This document shows positions 4,986 to 13,945 of a stretch of DNA of 16,056 nt, one piece after another (within the stretch, counting starts at the first letter, position 1; the number at the start of each line of letters is the position of its first letter). This DNA is from Phoenicimicrobium sp964438695. GTDB taxonomy: Bacteria; Atribacterota; Phoenicimicrobiia; Phoenicimicrobiales; Phoenicimicrobiaceae. The notes beneath the pieces are model-generated. The model was given only the letters and a program-made list of their open reading frames with translations. It searched no databases and was not told where the DNA came from. The position numbers and the translations under genes were made by a program. The DNA is taken from positions 1-16,056 of the forward strand of contig CAYTKP010000021.1 of NCBI GenBank assembly GCA_964438695.1, given 5' to 3'.

Positions 4986-7900
4986 GTGGTGTGCAAAAAA
5001 AATTCTCAGAAATTTAAAGATTTTTCCAAAATACCTGAATTATGTCCATTACCCGATCTATTAGATATACAAAAAAATTCTTTTGATGAATTTTTACAAA
5101 GATTTACCCCACCTGAACAAAGAAAAAGGCAAGGACTACAAGAGGTTTTTCTAAATATTTTCCCTATCCAGGACTTCACTGGTAACTATATTTTGGAGTT
5201 TAGGAGTTATTCTATCGGTGAATGTAAAGATTCTCCTTATGGATGTTGGGAAAAAGGATTGACTTATTCGGCACCTTTAGAAGTAAAGATAAATTTAATT
5301 AACAAAAAAACAGGCGAAATAAAAGAACAAGATGTTTTTATGGGAGAGTTGCCCCTTATGACCGAAAATGGGAGTTTTATTATTAATGGGGCTGAAAGAG
5401 TAGTGGTAAATCAATTAATAAGATCTCCAGGAATATATTTTGATGAAGAAAAAAGCGAGGATAGAAATGGATTATTCAAATTTAAAATTATTCCCAATAG
5501 AGGTTCTTGGTTAGAATTTGGTTTTGACTCTTCTAATATGATTTATGTTCGAATAGATAAAAAGAGAAAAATTCCGGCAACAATATTATTGAGGGCTTTA
5601 GGATATGAAACTGATGAAGAGATTAAAGGACTTTTTGATGATGATGAGATTATAGAGGCAACTTTAGAAAGAGATAACACTTCTAATGAAAGAGAAGCTT
5701 TGACCGAAATATTTAGAAGATTAAGACCGAGTGAACCTCCTACTGAAAGAAATATTCGACAATTAATCCAGATATTACTTTTTGACCCCAGAAGATATAA
5801 CTTAGCCAAAGTAGGTAGATATAAGATAAATAGAAAATTAGATCTTAAAGAGAGAATTTTAGATAAAATCGTGGCTCAAGACATTATAGATCCTAAAAAC
5901 AATGAAGTAATTATTAAGGCAGAGGAAAAGATTAACCAAAAAATAATTACTGCAATACAGGCTGCGGGGATTGAAAAAGTTAAAGTATTAAACTCTGAAA
6001 ATGAAATAGTAACTGTATTTAATGAAAAAGATGAATCCTTAATGCCGGTTGTGGATAAGATTAGTGGTGAGATTGATGAAAAGATTATCGGAATGACTAT
6101 AGCAGAAGATGTAGTTAACCAAGAAACAGGCGAGGTAATTTGCAGTGCTGGTAGTGAATTAGACAATGATTTGTTAATTAAAATAAAAGAGTGCAAGAAA
6201 GAAATAAGAGTAAAAAAAGGTAAATCTCTAACCAAAGAAGATATTGTGGCTTCTTTAAGATATTTAATTAATTTATATAGAGGAATTGGGTATATAGACG
6301 ATATTGATCATCTTGGAAATAGGAGAGTTAAGACAGTAGGAGAATTACTTCAAGATCAATTTTATATTGGATTAAACAGAATGGAAAGAGTAATTCGAGA
6401 GCGTATGACTATACAACCCGATGTTTCTGCTATAACTCCCCAAGCTTTAGTTAATGCTCGCCCTTTATTAGCAACCATTAGACAGTTTTTTGGGAGTAGT
6501 CAGCTTTCTCAATTTATGGATCAGACTAATCCTTTGTCTGAAATTACTCACAAGAGAAGGCTTTCTGCTTTAGGCCCGGGAGGTTTGACTAGAGAAAGAG
6601 CAGGTTTTGAAGTAAGGGATGTACATCATACTCATTATGGTAGAATTTGTCCTATTGAGACCCCGGAAGGACCCAATATCGGCCTAATTGGTTCACTATG
6701 TATCTATGCCAGGGTTAATGAATTAGGATTTATTGAGACTCCCTATTTTAAAGTAGTAGACGGAAAAATTACTGATGAAATTGTATTTCTTTCTGCCGAC
6801 GAAGAGGACAATTATAAGATTGCTCAAATAAATATTAAAGTATATGATAAAAATAAGAAAACTTTACAGAATGAAGTAGTTTGTCGATATAGAGGAGATA
6901 TTATCGAGTGCACTTCGGACGAAGTAGATTTTATCGATGTTTCGCCAAAACAAATTACGAGTATTTCTGCAAGTTTAATACCTTTTTTGGAACATAATGA
7001 TGCTAATAGAGCTCTTATGGGTACAAATATGCAACGACAAGCTGTACCTTTAATAAGAACTGAAGCACCTTTTGTAGGAACAGGAATGGAGAGTAAGGTA
7101 GCAATTGATTCGGGGGCAGTTATTGTTTCCCAGGATGATGGGGTAGTGAAGAAGGTAGATGCAAACAAAATAATTATCCAAACCGCAAATAATGTTAAAA
7201 AAGAATATTTATTAAAGAAATTCGTCCGTTCTAATCAAGGAACTTGTATCAATCAAATACCTATAGTTGAAGAAGGAATGTCAGTTAAGAAAGGCGAGGT
7301 AATTGCTGATGGATCATTAACCTCGGGGGGTAACCTCTCTTTAGGAAGGAATGTTTTGGTAGCTTATATGCCTTGGGAGGGATATAATTTTGAAGATGCC
7401 ATTTTAATTAGTGATAGATTAGTAAGGGAAGATATTTTTACTTCTATTCATATCAGCGAACATGAATGTGAAGCTCGGGATACTAAATTAGGACCAGAAG
7501 AAATAACCCGCGATATTCCTAATATAGGTGAGGGTAATTTAGCTAATTTAGACGAAAAAGGAATAGTTCGTATTGGGGCAGAAGTGGAATCAGGCGATAT
7601 TTTAGTAGGAAAAATTACTCCTAAAGGCGAAACTGATTTAGGCCCTGAAGAAAGATTGTTAAGAGCTATTTTTGGGGAAAAAGCTCGAGAAGTAAGAGAT
7701 ACATCTCTTCGGGTACCTCATGGGGAAAAAGGGAAAGTTATAGATGTAAAAGTATTTTCTCAGGAAAATAATGACGAACTCCCTCCTGGTGTAAATCAAT
7801 TAGTAAAAGTTTTTATTGCGCAAACAAGAAAAATATCAGAAGGCGACAAAATGTCAGGAAGACATGGGAACAAAGGAGTTATTGCAAAAATATTACCAGA

Positions 7901-8600
7901 GAGTGATATGCCTTTTATGTCGGATGGTACCCCAATAGATATAGTATTAAATCCCTTGGGGGTGCCTTCTCGTATGAATGTAGGGCAAATTTTAGAAATT
8001 CATTTAGGCTGGGTGGCTAAGGCCTTAGGAATAAGAATAATTACTCCTATTTTTAATGGAGCCACAGAAGAAGAAATTGAAGCTGCTCTAATAAAGGCCG
8101 GATTGCCTAAAGATGGTAAGGCAAAACTTTTCGATGGTAGAACGGGTCGACCATTTGATCAAAAGATAACAGTAGGTTATAGTTATATTTTAAAATTAAT
8201 TCATTTGGTAGATGATAAAATTCACGCTCGATCTACCGGACCATACTCTTTAGTTACTCAGCAACCGTTAGGTGGTAAGGCTCAATTTGGAGGACAAAGA
8301 TTTGGCGAAATGGAGGTATGGGCCTTAGAAGGGTATGGAGCTGCTTATAATCTTCAGGAACTTTTAACAGTAAAGTCAGATGATGTAACAGGAAGGATTA
8401 AAACTTATGAAGCCATTGTTAAAGGTGAGGATATACCGGTACCTGGAATTCCTGAATCATTTAAGGTATTGGTGAAAGAATTACGTAGTTTATGTTTAGA
8501 TGTGAAAGTTTTAAATGAAGAAGGCAAAGAAATTGAGATTAAAGAAGATATCGAATCTAAAGATGAAATTAGTGAAAATTTGATGAAAGAAATAACTTAA
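4986..8600 (+). CDS. rpoB: DNA-directed RNA polymerase subunit beta
   Basis: The beta subunit forms one pincer of the core enzyme and half of the active-site cleft. The protein has 1204 residues. Landmarks in order: FTGNYILEF, GSFIINGAERVVVNQL, the rifampicin-pocket cluster at about 504-528 (SSQLSQFMDQTNPLSEITHK), GPGGLTRERAGFEVRDVH, GNLSLGRNVLVAYMPWEGYN, the catalytic-side GDKMSGRHGNKG (953-964), and the C-terminal QFGGQRFGEMEVWALEGYGA. Residues matching E. coli Q513, D516, H526 and S531 are unchanged, so no target-site rifampicin resistance is seen. After VGRYKINRKL there is an insertion (about 292-413) made of two similar 44-residue modules. B. subtilis RpoB has about one such unit there. 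The end is acidic. The start is GTG at 4986 (GTG at 4989 is possible), nine bases after AAGGT. Confidence 0.98.
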   Translation: MVCKKNSQKFKDFSKIPELCPLPDLLDIQKNSFDEFLQRFTPPEQRKRQGLQEVFLNIFPIQDFTGNYILEFRSYSIGECKDSPYGCWEKGLTYSAPLEVKINLINKKTGEIKEQDVFMGELPLMTENGSFIINGAERVVVNQLIRSPGIYFDEEKSEDRNGLFKFKIIPNRGSWLEFGFDSSNMIYVRIDKKRKIPATILLRALGYETDEEIKGLFDDDEIIEATLERDNTSNEREALTEIFRRLRPSEPPTERNIRQLIQILLFDPRRYNLAKVGRYKINRKLDLKERILDKIVAQDIIDPKNNEVIIKAEEKINQKIITAIQAAGIEKVKVLNSENEIVTVFNEKDESLMPVVDKISGEIDEKIIGMTIAEDVVNQETGEVICSAGSELDNDLLIKIKECKKEIRVKKGKSLTKEDIVASLRYLINLYRGIGYIDDIDHLGNRRVKTVGELLQDQFYIGLNRMERVIRERMTIQPDVSAITPQALVNARPLLATIRQFFGSSQLSQFMDQTNPLSEITHKRRLSALGPGGLTRERAGFEVRDVHHTHYGRICPIETPEGPNIGLIGSLCIYARVNELGFIETPYFKVVDGKITDEIVFLSADEEDNYKIAQINIKVYDKNKKTLQNEVVCRYRGDIIECTSDEVDFIDVSPKQITSISASLIPFLEHNDANRALMGTNMQRQAVPLIRTEAPFVGTGMESKVAIDSGAVIVSQDDGVVKKVDANKIIIQTANNVKKEYLLKKFVRSNQGTCINQIPIVEEGMSVKKGEVIADGSLTSGGNLSLGRNVLVAYMPWEGYNFEDAILISDRLVREDIFTSIHISEHECEARDTKLGPEEITRDIPNIGEGNLANLDEKGIVRIGAEVESGDILVGKITPKGETDLGPEERLLRAIFGEKAREVRDTSLRVPHGEKGKVIDVKVFSQENNDELPPGVNQLVKVFIAQTRKISEGDKMSGRHGNKGVIAKILPESDMPFMSDGTPIDIVLNPLGVPSRMNVGQILEIHLGWVAKALGIRIITPIFNGATEEEIEAALIKAGLPKDGKAKLFDGRTGRPFDQKITVGYSYILKLIHLVDDKIHARSTGPYSLVTQQPLGGKAQFGGQRFGEMEVWALEGYGAAYNLQELLTVKSDDVTGRIKTYEAIVKGEDIPVPGIPESFKVLVKELRSLCLDVKVLNEEGKEIEIKEDIESKDEISENLMKEIT
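5859..6224 (+). repeat. Two-module insertion encoded in rpoB
   Basis: Residues 293-336 (DKIVAQDIIDP, NNEVIIKAEEKI, AGIEKVKVLN) and 369-412 (GMTIAEDVVNQETGEVI, CSAGSELDN, EIRVKKG) align without gaps over most of 44 positions. They are joined by a linker of about 30 residues. The pattern is G-x-x-x-A-E-D-I/V-V/I-D-P-x-T-G-x-V-I, then G-x-x-I/L-D and a closing I-x-V strand. It is the same pattern as the conserved RpoC segment before its second zinc site. Confidence 0.75.
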
Positions 8601-8606
8601 AATCTA

Positions 8607-8735
8607 AATTCGTATCTCATTAATTTAGTTAACTCGTTAGCTAGTTGAAGGATTAATGCTTAACCAACTAATTAACTAGTTAACCAGATAACTAACTAAG
8701 CAACTAACGATTATGTACTATTTACTAACGACTAA
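8607..8735. repeat. TTAG/CTAA spacer with inverted repeats (rpoB-rpoC)
   Basis: This spacer holds an inverted GAGATACGAATT motif (8607-8618), GTTAGCTAGTT (8636-8646, same as 65-75), the 12-base palindrome TTAACTAGTTAA (8672-8683), and TAACCAGATAACTAA (8681-8695, same as 2201-2215). TCGTTAG (8634-8640) can pair with CTAACGA (8704-8710). No promoter or terminator is convincing, so rpoB and rpoC are probably co-transcribed. Confidence 0.6.
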
Positions 8736-8752
8736 AATAGGGGGTAATAGTA

Positions 8753-11700
8753 TTGGGAAATTCGGGGAATTTTAACTCGATAAAAATTGGACTAGCTTCA
8801 CCAGAGGAAATAAAGAGATGGTCCTATGGTGAAGTAAAAAAACCAGAAACTATTAACTATCGAACTTTAAAACCAGAAAAAGATGGTCTGTTTTGTGAAA
8901 GAATATTTGGACCAGTTAAAGATTGGGAATGTAGTTGTGGGAAATATAAAAGAATAAGGTACAAAGGAGTAATATGTGATAGATGCGGTGTTGAAGTAAC
9001 TAAATCTATCACTAGAAGAGAAAGGATGGGGCATATTGATTTAGCTTCTCCAGTCTCTCATATTTGGTATTTTAAAGCTATCCCCAGTCCATTATCTTTA
9101 TTATTAGATATTTCACCTCGTAATTTAGAGAAAATTTTATATTTTGCCCCAGAACGAAAGAGGGAGCAATTATATGAAGTTATCGAAGCTGATGGTTCTG
9201 GATTGGAAAAAGGCGATATAATTTTAGATCTAGAATACCAGATTCATAAAAAATATAATGAAAGACTAGTGGCAGAACCTGTTTATCAAGTTAATAAATT
9301 AAAGATATTCCCTTATAAAGTTGGTAATATAATTTCAGAAAAAGATGACCAAAAATTAAGAACCAAATTTGGTGGCATATTCTATCAAAGGGAGCTAGTA
9401 TTTCCAGCTGCAAAAGAAGAGAATGAAATAGATAAGATAATTGAAGGAGAAGATGTAGAAAATAAAGAAGAAATTTTAGAAGATAGTGAAAAGAAATACC
9501 GAATTATTAAGATAGTTGGGTTAATTTCTGCATCTAATTTGAATAAAATTGAAAACGAAGAAGGCTTATCTTTACAGGCAAAAGTTGCGAATCAAAATAT
9601 TGAGGAATCTTGTTATATTGTAATAGATCCAGGTAAAACTTCTCATAAAAGAGGAGATATTATTTTAGAGGTAGAGAAGAACCTTTTAGAACGTTATGAT
9701 CCAGAGTTTAAGGCTGGAATTGGAGCCGGAGCAATTAAGGAATTATTAAAGGGAATAAATTTAGATAAATTAGCCTTAGAACTTAGGGAAGGATTGAAAA
9801 AATCCAGTGGTCAGAAAATGAAGAAGATTATCAAACGATTGCAAATTGTAGAGGCATTTCGTATATCTAATTGTAAGCCAGAATGGATGATATTAGATGT
9901 AATTCCAGTTATCCCTCCAGATTTAAGACCTATGGTGCAATTGGAAGGGGGGCGTTTTGCCACTTCGGATTTAAATGATTTATATAGAAGAGTAATAAAT
10001 CGAAATAATAGACTAAAAAGGTTACTAGAATTAGGTGCGCCCGAGATTATTATAAAAAATGAGAAGCGAATGTTGCAGGAGGCAGTAGATGCCCTGATAG
10101 ATAACGGGAGAAGAGGAAGAGCAGTATTGGGTGCTGGAAATAGACCTCTTAAATCTTTAAGTGATATGTTAAAAGGGAAGAAAGGTAGGTTCAGACAAAA
10201 TCTATTAGGTAAAAGGGTAGATTATTCGGGAAGATCAGTAATTGTAGCAGGTCCTGATTTAAAGTTTTATCAATGTGGATTACCGAAGAAAATGGCATTG
10301 GAATTATTTAAGCCCTATGTGATGAGAGAATTAGTAGCCCGAGATTTAGCTCATAATATTAAAACAGCGAAAAAAATGGTAGAGAAAGAAAGACCCGAAG
10401 TTTGGAGCATATTAAAGGATATAACTGAAGAGCATCCTGTTTTACTAAATAGGGCCCCTACTCTGCACCGCCTAGGTATTCAGGCCTTTAAACCTGTTTT
10501 AGTGGAGGGGAATGCAATTCAAATTCATCCTTTAGTCTGTGCTGCCTTTAATGCGGATTTTGACGGAGATCAAATGGCTATACATATCCCCCTTTCATCA
10601 GAGGCACAAGCGGAAGCGCAAATTCTAATGTTATCTTCAAATAATATACTTTCACCCGCGAATGGTTTGCCCATAGCTCTGCCTAGTCAAGATATAATTT
10701 TAGGATGTTATTATCTGACTATGCGAGAAAGTGGGAAAAAGGGTGAAGGTAAAATATTTGCTAATTATGATGAAATAATAAGGGCTTATGATGAAGGAAT
10801 TATAGATTTACATGCAAAAGTAAAATGTAGAGTACAAAATTCTTTAAAGGATACTACAGCGGGCAGAGTAATTTTTAATGAAGTTTTGCCTGATGATATG
10901 GATTTTGTTAATTTGACTATTAATAAAAAATCTTTAGAGAAGATCATATCTTTTATATATCGTAAATATGGGAAGAAAGTAACTGTTGAAGTTTTAGATA
11001 AAATTAAAAAATTAGGTTTTAATTTTTCTACTTCTTCTGGAATGTCAATAGGAGTTGTAGATTTAGAAATTCCTTCTGAAAAAACTAAGATATTAGAAGA
11101 AGCTGAAAAAGAAGTCGATAAAATTCAGGAACAATATAATTATGGCTTAATTATGGAGGATGAGAGAGAACAGAAAATAATAAATGCCTGGACCAAAGCA
11201 TCTAACGAAGTTGTTGATGCTATTTTGAAAAATTTAACTAAGTTTAATCCTTTGTATATTATGGCTGATTCTGGGGCTCGAGGTAGTAAGCGGCAAATTG
11301 GTCAGCTAGCAGGTATGAGAGGTTTAATGGCTGATCCATCAGGAAAAATAATTGAATTTCCAATTAGATCTAATTTTAGAGATGGATTATCTGTGTTAGA
11401 GTATTTTATCTCTACTCATGGAGCCCGAAAAGGATTAGCAGATACAGCTCTTAGGACTTCAAAATCAGGATATCTAACTAGGAGATTAGTTGATGTAGCC
11501 CAAGACGTAATAGTAAGAGAGTTAGATTGTGGTACTACTGATGGAATAATAATCCGCGCTTTCCAAGAAGATGGTAATATAATTGAAAGTCTGTCAGAAA
11601 GATTAGTAGGTCGGATTGTTCAGGAAGATGTAATAGAACCGAAGACAGGAAAGGTGTTAGTCAAAATAGGAGAAGAAATTGATGAAGAAAAGGCTAAGAA

Positions 11701-13846
11701 AATTTCGGATGCGGGGATAAAAGAAGTAAAAGTTAGATCAGTTCTAACTTGTATGGCAAAACATGGAGTATGTGCTAAATGTTATGGGAAAGATATGGCT
11801 ACTGGAGAACTAGTAAATATTGGAGAAGCAGTTGGAGTTATTGCAGCTCAATCAATCGGGGAGCCAGGGACTCAGTTAACTTTAAGAACTTTCCATACTG
11901 GAGGAATTAAAATAACGGGGGAAGACATTACTTTAGGTCTTCCTCGAGTAGAACAACTTTTTGAAGTAAGAAAACCAAAAAAACAAGCAGTAATTAGCGA
12001 GATAAATGGAAAGGTAGATGGAATTATTAAAGAAAATGATGGCCGAAAGAAAGTAGTAATTAGCCCTGAATCTTCAGAAGTGAATCTAAACAGTAGCGAA
12101 GAAAAAAAGAAAACATACTATATTCCTGCTGATTTAAGAATAATAGTAGAAAATGGGCAAAAAGTAAAGGCTGGAGAGAGGCTAACTGTAGGATTTATTG
12201 ATCCGCATGAAATATTGAAAATTCAAGGGATTAAAGCTGTTCAAGAATACTTATTAAAGGAAATACAGGCAGTTTATAGATCGCAAGGAGTTAATATTAA
12301 CGACAAACATATCGAAACAATAATCCGCCAAATTGCACGTTTGAATATGATTTATATCAGGTCAGCCCGTGATTCTGAATTGTTATCCGGAGAATTAGTT
12401 TATGTATCTGATTTCGAAAAGGCTAATAAAAAAGTAATGGAGGATAACAAAAAAATTATTGATAAAAATAAAGAATTATTAGAAAATAAAAAACTTATTT
12501 CTCCTCTGATAAATATTAAAACAGGAGAAGTAATAGTAAAAGAAGGAGAAGTTATCGATAGCAAAATTATTCCTAAAATTGAAGCTGCAGAATTCAATGA
12601 ACTTTATATGGTAGATCAGGAAAATAAAAAATATACTATTTTAAAGGGTGAAAATTCTTTTATCGAAAGAATAATGGGTAGTATTTTGGTAGATAAAATT
12701 GAAGAACATATTCAGGACGAATCAGTTAGAAATGAGCAAAATAGTCATAATATTAAAACTAATAATGGGGTTATTAATAATGAAATTGCGTTAAGTATTG
12801 TTAATAATGATATTAGGTTAATAAATTGTATCAGGCCAGGTATTTATGAAGAATTAGAAGGAAGAATAGTTGCCGAAGATATCATTGATCCTGAAGATGG
12901 CCAAATTATAGTAAGTAAGAATAAACAATTAGATTCTTCAGATATCGATAAAATTATACATGCTAAAATAAATGAAATAAAGGTATGGCAGGAAATTAAG
13001 GAAATATCTATCCGGGATGGCCTTATTAAATTACTTAAAGATGAAATTATTGGCCAACCAATCGGTGAGGACTTTGTTGACCCAGTAAGTGGGAATGTAA
13101 TTGCTACCAAAGGCCAACCCATAAGTAAGAATTTAATTAAAAAGACTCTATCAGCTAAAATAAGTGATATACCTTTAGAAGACGGAAGATATTTTTCTTT
13201 GGAAGGTAGAATTTTAGAGTTTATTTACAAAAATGTAGTAGGTAAAATTGCAGCCCTAGATATTATAGATACAGATTCAGGTAATGTTATTATAAAGGCT
13301 GGTAAAAAAATAGACCAAAATGATGCTACAGAAATTTGTGAAAAATATATAAATTTGATATGTGTCAGGAAAAACGAAAAAAGGATAGCTGTAAATATAG
13401 TTGAAAATATCGGATTTATTAGAAGAAAAAAACTTCCGGCTATAGGAGTGCCTATAATTCAAGGGATTACACAAGCTTCTCTTTCTACCGAAAGTTTTCT
13501 TTCTGCAGCATCATTCCAGAGAACTACCCATGTGTTAACTAATGCTTCTATTAAGGGGAAAGAAGATAGACTTTATGGTCTAAAGGAGAACGTTATAATT
13601 GGTAATATTATTCCTGCAGGAACAGGATTAAATATGTATAATAAAATTGATATAGATTTTCCTCGAGAAGAAGAAAAGGTGGAAGAGATTTTTAAAGATA
13701 TAAACAAAGGACAGGAAGAAAAGGAAGTAGATATCTTCAAAAAAGAAAAAGAAGATGAAGAGACGATTGCAACCGATAAATCAGATAAGAAATTGGAGTC
13801 TAATTTAGAAAACAAGGAAACAAAAAATGAAAAATCTAGTGATTAA
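8753..13846 (+). CDS. rpoC: DNA-directed RNA polymerase subunit beta' (enlarged)
   Basis: Beta' forms the clamp, the bridge helix, the trigger loop and the catalytic magnesium site. At 1697 residues it is about 500 longer than B. subtilis RpoC. The N-terminal zinc ribbon uses Cys60, 62, 75 and 78. An extra domain of about 150 residues lies between YFAPERK (~135) and FKAGIGAGAI (~320). The magnesium loop NADFDGDQ has Asp602, 604 and 606. The second zinc site uses Cys926, 1000, 1007 and 1010. The trigger loop QLTLRTFHTGG (1041-1051) is uninterrupted and has Leu1044 where E. coli has Met932. A ~330-residue insertion (about 1233-1562) precedes IIQGITQASL. RGLKENVIIG-like LYGLKENVIIGNIIPAGTG follows, then a Lys/Glu-rich tail of about 70 residues. 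The start is TTG at 8753, about eight bases after AGGGGGT. Confidence 0.98.
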   Translation: MGNSGNFNSIKIGLASPEEIKRWSYGEVKKPETINYRTLKPEKDGLFCERIFGPVKDWECSCGKYKRIRYKGVICDRCGVEVTKSITRRERMGHIDLASPVSHIWYFKAIPSPLSLLLDISPRNLEKILYFAPERKREQLYEVIEADGSGLEKGDIILDLEYQIHKKYNERLVAEPVYQVNKLKIFPYKVGNIISEKDDQKLRTKFGGIFYQRELVFPAAKEENEIDKIIEGEDVENKEEILEDSEKKYRIIKIVGLISASNLNKIENEEGLSLQAKVANQNIEESCYIVIDPGKTSHKRGDIILEVEKNLLERYDPEFKAGIGAGAIKELLKGINLDKLALELREGLKKSSGQKMKKIIKRLQIVEAFRISNCKPEWMILDVIPVIPPDLRPMVQLEGGRFATSDLNDLYRRVINRNNRLKRLLELGAPEIIIKNEKRMLQEAVDALIDNGRRGRAVLGAGNRPLKSLSDMLKGKKGRFRQNLLGKRVDYSGRSVIVAGPDLKFYQCGLPKKMALELFKPYVMRELVARDLAHNIKTAKKMVEKERPEVWSILKDITEEHPVLLNRAPTLHRLGIQAFKPVLVEGNAIQIHPLVCAAFNADFDGDQMAIHIPLSSEAQAEAQILMLSSNNILSPANGLPIALPSQDIILGCYYLTMRESGKKGEGKIFANYDEIIRAYDEGIIDLHAKVKCRVQNSLKDTTAGRVIFNEVLPDDMDFVNLTINKKSLEKIISFIYRKYGKKVTVEVLDKIKKLGFNFSTSSGMSIGVVDLEIPSEKTKILEEAEKEVDKIQEQYNYGLIMEDEREQKIINAWTKASNEVVDAILKNLTKFNPLYIMADSGARGSKRQIGQLAGMRGLMADPSGKIIEFPIRSNFRDGLSVLEYFISTHGARKGLADTALRTSKSGYLTRRLVDVAQDVIVRELDCGTTDGIIIRAFQEDGNIIESLSERLVGRIVQEDVIEPKTGKVLVKIGEEIDEEKAKKISDAGIKEVKVRSVLTCMAKHGVCAKCYGKDMATGELVNIGEAVGVIAAQSIGEPGTQLTLRTFHTGGIKITGEDITLGLPRVEQLFEVRKPKKQAVISEINGKVDGIIKENDGRKKVVISPESSEVNLNSSEEKKKTYYIPADLRIIVENGQKVKAGERLTVGFIDPHEILKIQGIKAVQEYLLKEIQAVYRSQGVNINDKHIETIIRQIARLNMIYIRSARDSELLSGELVYVSDFEKANKKVMEDNKKIIDKNKELLENKKLISPLINIKTGEVIVKEGEVIDSKIIPKIEAAEFNELYMVDQENKKYTILKGENSFIERIMGSILVDKIEEHIQDESVRNEQNSHNIKTNNGVINNEIALSIVNNDIRLINCIRPGIYEELEGRIVAEDIIDPEDGQIIVSKNKQLDSSDIDKIIHAKINEIKVWQEIKEISIRDGLIKLLKDEIIGQPIGEDFVDPVSGNVIATKGQPISKNLIKKTLSAKISDIPLEDGRYFSLEGRILEFIYKNVVGKIAALDIIDTDSGNVIIKAGKKIDQNDATEICEKYINLICVRKNEKRIAVNIVENIGFIRRKKLPAIGVPIIQGITQASLSTESFLSAASFQRTTHVLTNASIKGKEDRLYGLKENVIIGNIIPAGTGLNMYNKIDIDFPREEEKVEEIFKDINKGQEEKEVDIFKKEKEDEETIATDKSDKKLESNLENKETKNEKSSD
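12449..13438 (+). repeat. Multi-module insertion encoded near the 3' end of rpoC
   Basis: This encodes RpoC residues about 1233-1562, between NKKVMEDN and PAIGVPIIQGITQASL, where B. subtilis RpoC has only about ten residues. Module-like units lie at 1248-1287 (NIKTGEVIVKEGEVID), 1307-1325 (a truncated start, MGSILVDKI), 1370-1413 (GRIVAEDIIDPEDGQII), 1431-1475 (GQPIGEDFVDPVSGNVI) and 1494-1540 (GKIAALDIIDTDSGNVIIKA). They match the native RpoC segment at 952-995 (GRIVQEDVIEPKTGKVLVK). Codon and base usage look like the rest of the gene, and the frame is intact throughout. Confidence 0.8.
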
Positions 13847-13849
13847 TAG

Positions 13850-13878
13850 TTGACATAAAATGTTGATGCTGTTAGAAT
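13850..13878 (+). promoter_or_regulatory. Promoter of the rpsL-rpsG-fusA (str) operon
   Basis: Consensus TTGACA (13850-13855), a 17-bp spacer and TAGAAT (13873-13878), with TG at 13870-13871 as an extended -10, make this the best promoter in the window. The -35 box begins four bases after the rpoC stop codon. Transcription would start near 13885, giving a leader of about 60 AT-rich bases before rpsL. I see no terminator between rpoC and this promoter. Confidence 0.85.
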
Positions 13879-13945
13879 ATAAAAGTATTTTTTTAGAAAA
13901 AGTTTAAAATAAATATTAATAAATATAAATAAAGGATGATTAGCT

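Noticed and set aside
6495..6569. Possible rifampicin-resistance changes in RpoB
   Set aside because: All the classic positions (E. coli Q513, D516, H526, S531 equivalents) have the wild-type residue.
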